Assembly: GCA_963693365.1 (NCBI GenBank)
Contig: CAVNZM010000002.1
Location: 3,472,001 to 3,536,000, forward strand
DNA: 64,000 nucleotides
Origin: Amoebidium appalachense
Lineage: Eukaryota > Ichthyosporea
Direction: 5' to 3'
Below are positions 1-12,050 of this stretch, piece by piece. The notes beneath the pieces were generated by a model. The model was given only the letters and a program-made list of their open reading frames with translations, was not told where the DNA came from and did not search any database. The position numbers and the translations under genes are program-made. How positions within the stretch are numbered: position 1 is the stretch's first letter; every line of letters starts with the position of its first letter.

Positions 1-471
<471 letters not shown>

Positions 472-1140
472 ATGCGGCCGCAAATGGAAACACTCCAAAA
501 AGCCGTCGGGGACCTGACCAGCCTCATTGTCCACGATGCCGACAACCGCCTTTCAAACCCCGCGCACAACATTTCGAGCTCATCAATACTCAATATGTCG
601 ACACCAGGGTTACAAACAGCAACATCGGTCGCAAGACCCATGCACCCCCGGAAACACCACGCACACAGCGACAGGTTTTCTTACTCTTCCACGGAAATGG
701 GAATGAGTGGGTTTGGGGATCCTGGATATAGCGGGGGTGTGGGGGGCTTGGGTCCCGTACGACCGGATTCCCGTCGAAGTTTCCTGAAGGACGAAGTCAT
801 AATACACGGGGATTCACCCCAGAGTCCACGCAGCAGCAACGAATCACAAACGGACGTGGGTGGATCGCAGCGTACCTGCCCTCTGCCGCACGAAGACTCG
901 GTGGGAGATTTGTTGAACAACGCGATCCAGGCAAATAATATGACCAGTAGGGTTTCGATTTCCCCGGGAATTTCCCCCGGAATATCCCCTCGTTCCAGTT
1001 GGACGGGCCTTCCTACGGGTTTAACCCTTTTAGGGAGTGCAAAAATGGGAAATCCGGGCAGCAGCACCCCAAAGACGAAAAGACGCACGACCGCGCCCGG
1101 CAGCTCACTTGGAGTAACGAGAAGTCAGTCCGAAACGTAG
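472..1140 (+). CDS. Terminal coding exon of an unrecognised protein (5' part outside window)
   Basis: I do not recognise this protein. The exon begins after an acceptor at 470-471, is open for 222 residues and stops at TAG 1138-1140. It starts with a short amphipathic segment (METLQKAVGDLTSLIV), then becomes Ser/Pro/Gly-rich and probably disordered. A Gly-rich patch lies near residues 80-95. SPGISPGISP is a small internal repeat, and the C-terminus is basic (TPKTKRRTT) followed by TRSQSET. This composition fits the cytoplasmic tail of a larger protein, such as a channel or scaffold, but nothing in it fixes a family. Codon use is unlike the surrounding repeats, which supports real coding. The upstream exons lie before position 1. 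An ATG occurs exactly at 472, so initiation there cannot be excluded. Confidence 0.6.
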   Translation: MRPQMETLQKAVGDLTSLIVHDADNRLSNPAHNISSSSILNMSTPGLQTATSVARPMHPRKHHAHSDRFSYSSTEMGMSGFGDPGYSGGVGGLGPVRPDSRRSFLKDEVIIHGDSPQSPRSSNESQTDVGGSQRTCPLPHEDSVGDLLNNAIQANNMTSRVSISPGISPGISPRSSWTGLPTGLTLLGSAKMGNPGSSTPKTKRRTTAPGSSLGVTRSQSET

Positions 1141-1845
1141 CATTTGATAGCTTTGTTGATAGCTAGTTAAGCCTATTTTTTGCTGTATGGGGCGACACAT
1201 TTGTAACACCGTTTGCTCTCGCTTTTTTTTTTTTTTTGGCTTGTTACTTCCTATTGTATGGGTGGGTGGAGGGGGTAATGCGTTTGTATACAAATCGTAC
1301 GATTCGGTCCTGGATGTACGTGTATTGTTCTTGTGTTTTGTCTTTTGCAGTAAGATTTCAAATTTATCGGATTGGATTTATGCTTGAACTTCTTCATCTT
1401 TGAAAGTTTATCTATTACATGCAACATCGGTTTGTGGTATGCGATGCAGTAATATGGGATTTCATTATGTGAATGTATGTGCGTATGTGTGAATTTTTTT
1501 GGGCTTGTGTGCGAATTCTTAGCCTGTTTTCTCCTGTTTTTTTTTTTTTTGGGGGGGGGGGGGGGGGGAGGGGGGGGGGGGGCTCATTCTAGATCTGATT
1601 GACGTATTATGTGTTTTTCAAGCCATGGTTGGACATCTTAATTAGTTCGAAAGGTTTTCTTTGTGCTCAATGCTGTTGCAATTGCATCCTCAGCGTCTAT
1701 GCTATTATTATCACTTTACGTATAAAACGATGGTCGTATGGACTTGGCAAAATCTGTAAGCTCTTGTATCTAGTCATAACTAATGAACGGAACGAAAAGC
1801 GGAGTATTCCGTAGCTACCACTGTATTATCAGGTATCGAAATAAA
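1141..1845 (+). other. 3' flank of the first gene, with distal AATAAA
   Basis: No coding signal is visible. A T14-G18-A-G13 run lies at 1537-1582. The nearest canonical polyadenylation signal on the plus strand is AATAAA at 1840-1845, 700 bases after the stop, so its link to the gene is uncertain. Confidence 0.4.
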
Positions 1846-1895
1846 ATATGAGGGGTTTAGATTACGTTGCATGTGTGAACGCTAACAGGCCGCGG

Positions 1896-2052
1896 GCGAG
1901 GGGGGGGGGGGGGGGGGGGAAGGATATACGTTGGGGGGGAGGGGGGGGGGGGGGGGGGGGGGGGGATCACGCATACACATGTACAGAGAGACGTTATCAT
2001 GAAAGAAAGGGGCCGAGAAGGAGCAAGAGAGCCCTGTGGGAGCAAGGGGAGG

Positions 2053-2088
<36 letters not shown>

Positions 2089-2205
2089 GGGGGAAGACTG
2101 TAGGCCACGAGGGCAGGGCCCGGAGAGTGGGATCTAAGCGAGAGAGAAAGAGAGCGAGCGAGCCTGAGAGAGCGAGAGAGAGAGAGAGAGAGAGGAGAGA
2201 GCTGT
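1896..2205. repeat. Poly-G tracts and (GA)n
   Basis: G runs at about 1899-1920, 1934-1965 and 2057-2090 are separated by mixed sequence, followed by a GA-rich stretch to about 2200. The C-rich strand reads as a polyproline frame, which I regard as an artefact. Confidence 0.85.
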
Positions 2206-2829
2206 ACGTGTGTGTGTATGTGTCAGAGTTAATATGTATAGAGAGCTATCATGATGTGGATGAAGGAAGGATATATAATCACAGCAGTGCCCCGGCATAC
2301 GTATAGTCACCTATGATCAGTTTGAATTCCGAATCATTTCGAGAATTCTGGCCCGGCCCGATTTTATCTAGATAATGATATATATGTAACTAACTAGTAC
2401 TACGATATAGTAATATTAAGTAATAATTTTCATAATGTTAATAAATTTTAAGCAATTGAGCATGTCTTAACCGGCTTGTACGCATGACATGTGGTCGTGC
2501 CGTGCACTGTGGCACCGCGGCCCGCGCTCTGCCCGAACTTTCTCAGATCTCCGAGAGTCATGTGTGACGGGCACACGCACGTGTACATGTGATACCTCTT
2601 TGGGCCCGGGGTCCCGTTTCAAGATCTGTTTCAAGAACATACCTATGATGTTGAACGCTTTTTTATCAAAGAGAGTTAAATTGAAAAAATGTTAAACACA
2701 AAACACACTCCTGCAAAAGCAGGTGAATTATATGACTAACAGGAGAGAAAGCTATTTTTCTGATGACATGTGCGCGGAATTCGAAGGCGTGGTCATACAT
2801 ATGCATGCTGGTACGTGGTGCGCTCCTAG
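2206..2829. other. AT-richer intergenic DNA, nothing recognised
   Basis: Mixed-composition sequence with no open frame of protein-like composition on either strand and no motif I could assign. Confidence 0.5.
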
Positions 2830-3116
2830 CCAATCGGTGCATAATTATAATTGCTGTCTGCGGGTAAAGTTCCAGTTGATGTGAAATGATGGGGGGGAAA
2901 CACGTAAATAGCTTGAAAAAAGGAGATGGGATGCTCACAGTGTTTGTAAGAACGGGAGATAGCTATTGCAAACGGACCCCCGGGTCTCGAAAGTCTTCTG
3001 CTTAATGATGCTTTGCTCACATTCACCGACTCACCAAGATCTATTCACTGGTTTCTGATTGGTGCAGGTCAACCGCAGATCCAGCGAATCTAGATTGGTA
3101 GATGCATAAAGCCAAT
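2830..3116. promoter_or_regulatory. Cluster of CCAAT boxes without an obvious gene
   Basis: CCAAT occurs at 2830-2834 and 3112-3116, and its complement ATTGG at 3058-3062 and 3094-3098. The same box lies close to TATA-bearing starts elsewhere in this window, for example at 13149 and 13161. No TATA-plus-ORF arrangement was found next to this cluster, so it may be a promoter for an unseen transcript or chance. Confidence 0.3.
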
Positions 3117-4145
3117 CATTTGATTGACCAAAAAGCCTGAAATGGTTATCAGCATCTGGGCAGATCTGGGGCAGATGGCCGCGCGGCAAATTCAAAGTGC
3201 TCGCAGCAAGCTATCTGATACATACTCTTTTACGTATGTACATGCAGTACCTACATGTGTGCGCAAGTGCCGGCCGGCACGTACAGGACCACACTTGACA
3301 GAACCCTGGGTTACAAAGTATTTGTGCTAGTGAATCATGCGTCATTAAATGACCCGTTGAAGTAAAAAGACGGAAGTGTTTATACTGCAAGTTTAAAAGA
3401 TGACGCCGTGCATGTGAGCCGTACGAACGACTGGTGACCGCGCGCAGTACAAATGGCTTTATCTATGGCACGCAGAACCCGTGCAGTTAATTGTCTCTAA
3501 GACACCACTCGTGTGATTAGCACTTATGTGCACTGCCTGCCGGATGTGCGCATCAATATTGAAAGGCCAGTGATCATAAGCCCTCGTCGGAAAAGAATTT
3601 CGTCTCAGTAGCGTGTTATCATTAACATGTTGGTGTGTCTATTTCTTTAACTTGTTGATGTTGTCTACCAACTCCACCATGGAAGTCCTACAATAGGCAA
3701 TACCGACAACTCTTCATACTTGGAGCCTGAGGTTGGTCCCTTAGTACTGAAGGTATGATATGTAATTTTTGTATCGTATGTGCGTATATATCTTTTTTTA
3801 AAAAAAGATTCATTAATATTGGTTCGAATTCCGGTGGGTGGAATCGAACAGACAAGTTGTCCTTCCATTCTTCTTCTTTTTGTTTTTCATACTTTGCGCT
3901 TCTAGATCTCCTCATTTTGAATATTCTTCTCTTTCATATTTATATCATAACTTGGTCAGACTCTCACGATGCTTGTTTAAACACTTTGTGCTGTGCGCAC
4001 AAACATAGTATATGGGTACACAAGTAATAGATTCCCACTTCCGCGTCGTGGCTCTGCATAATACTGTCGCGCAAGATTGGGCAATATTGAGCTGTTAAAT
4101 AGCAGTTATCAATCTCCGGGTCTCTTACAGACAGGTAGTAAAGCA
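3117..4145. other. Intergenic DNA, nothing recognised
   Basis: About 1 kb of mixed sequence. Short open frames near 3124-3330 and 3665-4027 have no family resemblance and no good splice or promoter context. Confidence 0.5.
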
Positions 4146-4545
<400 letters not shown>

Positions 4546-4637
4546 CACCTTGCCCGGACACATACCGACATACATGCACTGGCATATCAGTGTTGTGAGC
4601 TATGAAATATCTGTGCTTGCACTCGAACTACTCACCC

Positions 4638-5155
4638 TCACCCCCCCCCCCCCCCCCCCCCCCCCTTACCTTCCTCCCCCCCCCCCCCCAAAAAAAAAAA
4701 AAAAAAAAAAAAACACAATAATAAAAACAGAACAAAACAAATAGAAAACGAGAAGGAATTTGTATGCGTAGACATAGCAACAGGCTAGCTGGATGGCTTG
4801 GGTTCGCTGAGTTGCCTGCAGCCTCTTGTGTGCTTGTGTAAAATTTCTTGTCTGGATAATCCTGAACAATTTCTAACATATACGTGAACTGACCTTGCAA
4901 TTTTTGTGTACTGGTTAATTTTCCCGGCATACTATGTAACAGAATTTGACCCCTCCCTCTCCCCCCCTCCCCCCTCCTCCCCTTCCCCCCCCCCCCCCCC
5001 CCCCCCCCCCCCTTTTACCACCACCACCACCACCACTAACACCACTACCCTCCTGTCCCTCCCTCCCTCCCCCCCCCCCCCCCCCCCCACCCATCCCAAA
5101 AAAAAAAAAAAAAAAAAAAAAAGGAGGGGGGAGAGGGGGGGGGGGGGGGGGGGAG
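4638..5155. repeat. Compound homopolymer blocks: poly-C to poly-A, (CCA)n, poly-G
   Basis: Two compound blocks lie here. In 4638-4712 poly-C runs into about 23 A. In 4955-5155 the order is poly-C, (CCA)n, poly-C, about 21 A, then poly-G. They share the C-then-A order seen in many other blocks of this window. Confidence 0.9.
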
Positions 5156-5749
5156 GATTACTCGAACCGACCACACCAGCATCTATTTTTGAGTAACCCA
5201 AGCCCAAATAGAAGCTGAAGATTATTCCAATAGTGGGTTCTCTTTTTTCTGTCTCGAGATCACATACTTTGATCTCTGCCTCTTTGTCTGTCTCTTGTCT
5301 CTCCCTATCCCTCTCTGCCTAACACTATAAGGAACCCTTAATCTCTAAAACCTCCCCCCCCTTTTTTTAATTACAGGTGTATGGCAGCGCAAAATGCCTG
5401 CACACAATCTGACGGTTGGGTGGCGACCAACCTAACCAGGCCCAAACATTGAAACAACCGTGTGGGCCAATCTGGGATCACCAGCTATAACCAAATTAGG
5501 ATATGGCAGTGGTTAAGGTGGGGGTTTTAAACCTGGGGCATTAAAGTCTAAGTATGGAGCGGTTGACACATAAATGGATATACACGTGGTGAGAGCCAAT
5601 CATGTTGAAGGGATTGAAGAGAAGGGTGCATGCGATGAACCAACCAAACCCCTTGCTTTTCACGGAACAAAAAGCGGTTTGCTGGAAGCAACGTCGGGCA
5701 TGAACCCCACCCCGTCCAATCTTGAGACCCCCGGCTTCAGCAAAATTCC
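5156..5749 (+). other. Upstream region of the interrupted gene; start not resolved
   Basis: Mixed-complexity sequence with a possible acceptor at TTACAG near 5375 and a protein-like 63-codon frame at 5574-5765 that overlaps the next exon in another frame. The frame of the ATG at 5750 is closed upstream by TGA at 5723-5725. Therefore either the ATG at 5750 is the start, or an acceptor at CTTCAG (5735-5740) leads into that exon. Confidence 0.3.
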
Positions 5750-6174
5750 ATGGAAGCGGGGCTAAATAATGAGACAACACCAGGCGAGACCGATCACAAG
5801 GAAAAGAAACCCAAGACACTCCAGAAGTTGGGAAGTGCATTGGAATTCTTGAATTTACGGGTAAGCACCCATCTTGGTTTTTGTTTCTGCATCGAGTGGA
5901 TTCTGTTTTGCAGCCGTGATACCCCGTGTCTCTCTCTCTCCTTCTTGTCCTCCTCCTATGATTCCTTCCCTCCCCCCTTGAATATGCAGAGTCCAGCCAC
6001 TCCTACTATCTCCATTGCGGTCCTCTCCAATCTGTATGCTGTAACCCCCCCCCCCCCCCCTCCCCCCCCCCCCCCCGCCCGCCCCCTCCCCCTTCTCCTT
6101 CCCCCTCCATCCACCCCAGAACCCAAAAGCCCCGGTGTTCAAGGTATGTGGTAAGCACAAGAGCCTGAATAACA

Positions 6175-6177
<3 letters not shown>

Positions 6178-6241
<64 letters not shown>
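6178..6241. repeat. (CA)n in intron
   Basis: A pure (CA)n run just after the donor that follows the 6120-6143 exon. Confidence 0.95.
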
Positions 6242-6242
<1 letters not shown>

Positions 6243-6549
6243 GACATGCAATGCACGTGAACATAGACTTGTACAGGTGCACACACAACTACACACCCAT
6301 GCAACCTCATGTATCTCATGAGTCGGTGGCAAATATACTTTGCACGACTATGTATAACCGTTTTATCTTTCCCTCGATCCTCTTTCTCCTCAACACAAAT
6401 ATTGAGACCAAAAAATTGCTGAAAAGCGTAACCACCGTCAATGCACAACCGACGATTTTTCCTGCCCAACCCCATGCTACACCATTTTTTTTTATCGAAT
6501 ATCCGTGCCACCTATTTATTTGCTATCTGAATGTTCAAATCTAAAATAT

Positions 6550-6863
6550 ATCCGGACGTGCACTCCAAGGCCCCCTCCACCCCCTTCTTTCGGCTTCCAT
6601 TCCCTTCCACTAGTGACGCTTTAAAACCCTGGCCATTTGCTAACCATATTGTAGTGCTAGGCTCTCACGCTTCTCCCCTCCCATCTGCCCCACCCCTTTT
6701 CCCCCCCCGCTCCCCCCCTCCCCCCCCTCCGCCCTCTCTTCCCCCCTACGGGCCCTCCCCCCCACCCCCCTCCTCTCTCTCTCCCCTCCCCCCCCCTCCC
6801 CCCCCCCCCCCCCCGGCCCCCCTCTCCCCCCTCCCCCCCCTCCCCCCCTTCCGTTACGGGGTG

Positions 6864-6895
<32 letters not shown>

Positions 6896-7205
6896 TTCAG
6901 CCCGATTTCCCTTTCATTTCCCCACCACTCCCTCCCGGCCCTCCCTCACAACCTTACCACCACACCGTAAACGTCCTTCCCCGTTTGTTCTTGCCATCTG
7001 ACCCCCCCCCCCCCCCTCACCCCCTCCACCCCTACCCCCTCTCACCAAAAAAACAAAAAAAACAAAAAAAACAAACAAACAAACATAACCATCTGGCCCT
7101 AAGACCTCAGGTTCTTGCTTCCCTTCACACGCAGCCCTTCGGACTTCCCCTTCCTCCTCCCCACCCCTCACCCCCCTCCACCCTCACCCCACTCACACAC
7201 ACCCA
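6550..7205. repeat. Pyrimidine-rich intron with poly-C, poly-G and A-rich stretches
   Basis: This is C/T-rich low-complexity DNA. It includes poly-C near 6785-6815, poly-G near 6866-6894, and repeated CAAAAAAA units at 7047-7085. It leads into CA-rich DNA that ends at the acceptor at 7221-7222. Confidence 0.8.
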
Positions 7206-7307
7206 CGCACACACATGCACAGACAGTCCTACAAGCGGCGCAGTGATCCGATATCCACTTGTGGGCAAAGTGCCATGGCGGCTTTGGATATACCCACCCT
7301 TCGGATA

Positions 7308-7321
7308 TCTAAAAGCGAACA
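7308..7321. repeat. Left target-site duplication of the LINE
   Basis: TCTAAAAGCGAACA is repeated exactly at 10934-10947, on the far side of the LINE. It also forms the end of a coding exon. Confidence 0.9.
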
Positions 7322-10300
7322 ATTTTTTTTTATTTTTTTTTTTTATTTTTTTTTATTTTATCACGTTTTGTTCCCGGAGGGCCTTTTCAGGCCCTCTAGG
7401 GAAACTACCGTCTACCACACAGCACCGACAGTACACTAGTTAAGGTGCTATCTATGAGTTCAGCTAAGCTAAACCATCCTTCACAACCTAACTATAAGTA
7501 CACACTTTGCCCAGGGCTACTACCCCAGCCACGCCGGCAGGAGGCTCCAGTCCTCCCCTCCATTCAAAACCTAGCAATAAACGTTAACCGAGGGCTCTCA
7601 TTGGTCGATCTACAGTATTGGGAAGTCCTAGGTGTTGTGTATAATATTTACGGTGGGTATGGGTGGATGATGGGGTGTGGTGGTGGTGGTGGTGGGGGGT
7701 TGCTGCCTAACATTATGTGTTGGTGTACGTATGTTGTGGCGATGTTTTTGTGGACTAAAAGGTGGGTTTTACAGGGCACACCGGGTCTGTGGGTGTTCCG
7801 GCATTCAGAACAGGCCGGCCGGGTGTGTGTGGGGGGTGTATTTGTTGGTTTTTTGGGTTTTTGGAGAGCCATACTTTTCTTTCTACGGGTGGTGGGTATA
7901 TGGTGGTGTTTTTGCATTTTGGGGGGGGGGGGGGGGGAGTGTTGTGTTCCGTGGGTGCCAAATTTTTGAAAAGAAAAAGGATTGCAACTCTACTGTGATT
8001 TTTCCTAAGATGGCCCGGGTGGTGGTCTTGGTGGTGCCGGTGGCTGCAAGTAGTGGGCCCACCGATCGTGGGCAGAATCCCCGTTCGACCCACTTGGTGT
8101 CTTCGGGGTCAGGTGGGTCACCGTTGCCTCCTATCCAGTTTATCCATGCACATTGGTCTACCACCGTGGCTGCCGTATGGTGGTGCTGTGCCGTGGGGGT
8201 GTTTGGATGACGAGTGTGCAGGACGTTGTGGATGCAGGCTGTGATGGCGGTGGTCAGGGTGGGGACTTCCCCGGCATGGGCCGGGCAGGCCCAGAGGTGG
8301 GTGGTGGTCTCAGGGTGCTGGCTGCACCGGGGGCATGTGGGCTGTGTAACGACGGTGGGGTGATCTCGGTGTAGCCGTGCCATGGTAGGCAGGGTGCCCA
8401 TGGCCAGGGACAGGCTACGAGTGTTTCCTCTGACTGCCCCGATGGTTGCCTGTGTGGGCCCCTTGTTGAGCTTGAGGGGGTTCCGTTCGGCTGGGAGCAG
8501 TCTGGGGTCGGCTAGTATGGACATAGCCTTGGTCTTGCCGGCCATGTCGGTGAGGAAGTCCTTGTTCAACCGGTTCAGTGTACCGGGAATGTTGCCGGGG
8601 ATACGGTGGCCTTGTAGTCGTAGGAAGTATTTCCCCCCCCCCCCGGGGCCGGAGGTAGGGGGGAGGGGGGAGGACTCTTCCTGCATTGGCTGCCTTGTCT
8701 GCCTCGTTATTCCGTTGACCGTACCGTTTGGTGTTGGATTGGTGCCCCTTCACCCACGATACCTGTACAGAGCCTGGTTGCCGGAGAGAGAGTTGGTCTC
8801 GTACGTGAGCCCATTCCACTATGTGGGGGAACTTTAGCTTGCGTCGAGGGGGTGTGGTGGGGTCTATATTTGCCGTCCATCGGTCGACTACTCCGAGGTT
8901 ATCGAGCTTGATGTGGATGGGGGTGGTGGTGGGGGTGAGCAGGAGGGCTAGTAGTACCCCTGTGAGTTCGGCTTGGGTGGATGATAGGGCCGTATGGAGC
9001 CTGGTCTTGGCCGTCACTGGAGGTGCTTTCCGGTCCGGGGTGTCCAGTACCGCCCCGGCTCCGGCCTGGGCTATCCTCCTGCCCGGGTGGATGAGGCTGC
9101 CGTCCGTATAAACGGTGATCGGTTGGTCTGGGGGGATCAGGGTGATTTGCTGCTGCCACTCGTCATAGGTGGCCTGGGGCACCAAGTCGGTGTAGGTGAG
9201 CCTACGGGGAGTGGGTGGGCTCGGCAGGTCAGCCGGGTGGGCCGTGCACTTGTGTCCTGGTGGCGACCCTACCGGTGGTGGCTGCTGGGGGGGGGGTGGG
9301 CCGGGGAGGTCCCCCGGTAAGGGGGTGGCTTCCTCGTTGGCTTGCAGGTGGAGCATCTGGGGTGATGCCTGTTGGTGGGGGGGAAGATGCCGCCGGAAAT
9401 GGTGTATCTTCCTCCACTGCTCGGCCGGATCGGAGCCATCCTTCAGTGCGATGACTTGGTAGATGTCGATACTGTCGGTGTTGATGAAGTCCTTGTGGTA
9501 CTTCGGGACTACCATGTGGGTGGTGATTCGGGTCTTGAAGGCCACGTAGGGGTCTGCCCGTATCACCTCCACAGCACGGGTCCACCCCACACACTGCTTG
9601 TTGTGGGTGTGATTATCGGCTGGGGGCTCAGGGGGCTCGTATTTGCTGTTGGTGCTGTCGGTGTTAGAGTCCTCTGAGTCGTCGGAGTCGTCGCTGGGCC
9701 CCGTCGACTCCGATTCTGGCTCCGTGTCTAACCCTTCCCCCTCTCCGTCTGCGTACCCGGGGTTGGGGGAGAGGGTGGCCGGGGTGTAGGCTAGGTTCCA
9801 TGGGGAGTGGCCGTATTTGCAGTCACCAGTGCAAAAGCGGAAATGGGCTGTTCCATGTGGGTCGTTCCACGTGGGTCGGTGCCATCTCAGCCCCTCCTCC
9901 TCTGTGTTGTCCCGTAGATGGGCTATTTTGACCCAAGCCTCCCCGTTGTGGGTGGTGTGGGCCACCACCTGGCTGAGTTCGTATTGCCCGTTCTTGACTA
10001 TTTCCACCACGAATGCACCGACGGGGTGGTTTGGCACGAGGTCAATGGTGTGGTGGGTGTGTGGTCTGGGTGTTGGCCGTAGTTTGTCTGCGATGGGGAT
10101 GGCCCCCTTGATGATGGACCTGTACCACTGTGTAGCTCCCGGGTGTAGTAGGTCTGGGGGGTGGGGCAGTTCGGGGAACGCCCGGAACACCCCCGGCCGT
10201 ACCATGGTGTCCTCCACCGTGTAGAGTTGACGGGGGTGTGTGTGGGGGCCGATGTGGGCCGCAAAGGTGTGGTCCGGGAAAACGGTGTTGATAGGGGTGC

Positions 10301-10933
10301 TGGTTGTTGTTGCTGCTTCCCCTCCTTCTCCTTGGGGGGAGGGGGGGGGGTGGGGTGGGGGTGCTTGTGTTTTTTGGGGAGGGGTTTCCCCAATACTCAG
10401 GTGCCGCTCGTGAAGGATCCCCGTGATATGGGCCCAATAGTTGTGGAGCTGCTTTCCCCCTAGCCTGTAAAGTTTGGCTGGGGGTGCTTGCAGGGGTGGG
10501 TAGGGTAGGCCTGTCACGTGTTGCTGCTGCCAGGCTCGGTACCGGACCACGTCCCCTGCTGGTCCTGGTGTTTCCAGCAGGGCACACAGCTCCGTAACCA
10601 TGGTGCTGGCTGCTGATTCGACGATGCTGGCCAGTCCCCCTAGAGTGGGATGGTGTAGCAGCCCGGACGGGGTGCTCCGGTGGAAACCACACTTCCGACG
10701 GAGTAGGTCTCTCCACTTGCTGTCGATTGCCTGCATGGTGGTGTTGCTGATGACTGACCCTTTGAGGAGGAAGAGGATGGCCGGGGCCACCACACTGTTG
10801 GCTACGTAGATCACTTGGCTGGGTGCCAGCATTTTACGGGCTAGTATGGTGGTGGCCCGTAATGTCAGCTGCATGGCCTTCCCATCGTTGGGCCGGGTGT
10901 GTCGTTGGAGGGTGATGTTGACCCCTAGCACTC
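7322..10933 (-). mobile_element. 5'-truncated LINE-type retrotransposon with RNase H
   Basis: This is a 3,612-bp insert on the minus strand, bounded by exact 14-bp duplications. Its 3' end (left side) is a tail of A runs broken by single T, seen as T runs at 7323-7360 on the plus strand. Its 5' end (right side) starts inside the polymerase region, so the catalytic reverse-transcriptase core is missing. These traits are typical of target-primed reverse transcription with incomplete cDNA. The coding part holds a post-RT thumb/connection, a long linker, RNase H and a C-terminal Cys/His motif. RNase H places it with the I/Tad-like groups of LINEs. The clade is inferred only, not tested. Confidence 0.9.
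7883..10931 (-). pseudogene. LINE ORF2 remnant: thumb, linker, RNase H, CCHC; frameshifted
   Basis: Two minus-strand frames belong to one ancestral protein. Frame 1 (10931 down to about 8690) begins with LGVNITLQRHTRPNDG and the post-RT segment. It then has a Pro-rich and acidic linker and an RNase H domain near 9125-8690, with the four acidic residues in YTDGS, QAELTG, KLDNLG and NNEADKAA. Frame 2 (about 8686 down to 7883) continues with a tail containing CPRCSQHP...HLWACPA, a CCHC-type motif common at the end of LINE ORF2. The frame change falls in a C12/G-rich stretch at 8633-8680. Lacking the RT palm and shifted in frame, the copy cannot be autonomous. Confidence 0.85.
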
Positions 10934-10947
10934 TCTAAAAGCGAACA
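10934..10947. repeat. Right target-site duplication of the LINE
   Basis: Exact copy of 7308-7321. The next bases are G and then the intron donor GTAAGG (10949). Confidence 0.9.
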
Positions 10948-11019
10948 GGTAAGGAATGTTGATACCTCTTTTCTAGCTTTGGTGTGCACAGACACATCTG
11001 CTGGGGCCCGGGTATGAAG

Positions 11020-11066
11020 AGTCCCCGTCCCCCCCCCCCCCCACACACACACACCCCCACCCCCCA

Positions 11067-11106
<40 letters not shown>

Positions 11107-11207
11107 CCCCTCCCCCCCCTCCTCTTATCTCTAAACGCCCACAGATGACCCAAACACACATCGTGTTCGCACACCCACACACATCCATAAACATGCACAC
11201 AACATAT

Positions 11208-11280
<73 letters not shown>
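11020..11280. repeat. Poly-C, (CT)n and (CA)n tracts
   Basis: Poly-C and CA near 11030-11055, (TC)n at about 11070-11103, and (CA)n at about 11212-11278. Confidence 0.9.
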
Positions 11281-11384
11281 CACCAAACACAACACATTAA
11301 TTCGAAACCAGAAAAAAAGGTTTGCGCCTAAGCTTATGTTTTACACCACTATTGGCTCAGATATTGTAGTACAGTAGCCCGCAG

Positions 11385-11495
11385 ACACACTGCGGTCCGT
11401 CAGGGTTTGATTTTCCGAAAAAAACGTTCCTGTGTCGTTGCCATATGGTGGCGCCGGCGCTGCAGCTGCCTGGCATGCTCATGCGCAGCCGCTGA
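11385..11495 (+). CDS. Possible last exon of the interrupted gene
   Basis: After an AG at 11383-11384 a phase-0 frame of 36 codons runs to TGA at 11493-11495 with non-repetitive composition (THCGPSGFDFPKKTF). It would fit phase 0 after the LINE-bearing exon. The polypyrimidine signal is poor and no homology supports it. Another phase-0 candidate starts at about 12122. Confidence 0.15.
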   Translation, partial: THCGPSGFDFPKKTFLCRCHMVAPALQLPGMLMRSR

Positions 11496-11594
11496 CTGGG
11501 GCATAGCAACTTTTGTTTTCTTGGTCAGGTACACATTTTCCGGTTTCATGACAGTCTGGGTCAAGAAAACGCATATGATTTAGACAGACTGAGT

Positions 11595-11650
11595 CACGGT
11601 GTGTGTGTGTGTGTGTGTCACGGTGTGTGTGTATGTATGTACGTACACAC

Positions 11651-11726
<76 letters not shown>

Positions 11727-11748
11727 TGTGTGTGTGTGTGTGTGTGTG

Positions 11749-11807
<59 letters not shown>

Positions 11808-12050
11808 GTGAGTGTATGCGTGCCAGGTGTTTGTGTGTGCGTGTGCGCGTGTGTGTACTTGCATGTGTGTGTGTGCGTGTGTGTGCGTGTGTGTGTGTGT
11901 GTACATGTGTGTGTGTGTGTGTTTGTGTGTGGTGTGTGTGTGTACATGTCTACATATGTACATGCATGTGCGCTTGTGTATTGGTGTGTGTGCATAAATT
12001 TGCGTGTGCGTGTGTGTGTGTGGGTGTTTGTGTGTCATGTATACGTGTCC
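11595..12050. repeat. Long (TG)n complex
   Basis: About 450 bases of TG repeats with CG, TA and interruptions; the purest parts are 11651-11716 and 11755-11802. Confidence 0.95.

Larger units (their letters stand above)
5750..10948 (+). pseudogene. Multi-exon gene interrupted by a LINE inside an exon
   Basis: Four consecutive exons join in phase: 5750-5860, 5990-6033, 6120-6143, and 7223-7321 continued by base 10948 after the insert. Before insertion the fourth exon would be 100 bases and end CAG before the donor GTAAGG at 10949. The joined frame starts MEAGLNNETT, is rich in Ser/Thr/Pro and Lys, and includes the basic stretch SYKRRSDPIS. No family is recognised. With the LINE present, the reading frame enters its T-rich end and stops at 7437-7439. 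A downstream phase-compatible exon might be 11385-11495 (acceptor AG 11383-11384, 36 codons), but this is weak. The allele is probably broken, unless the insert is spliced out or heterozygous. Phase agreement across four exons is the main support, and the function is unknown. Confidence 0.45.

Noticed and set aside
3815-3850. GGTTCGAATTCC-like tRNA B-box
   Set aside because: No matching A box or cloverleaf arms could be built around it.
8382-10463. Many plus-strand open frames opposite the LINE
   Set aside because: They are antisense shadows of the GC-rich LINE ORF; only the minus strand shows RNase H and CCHC motifs.
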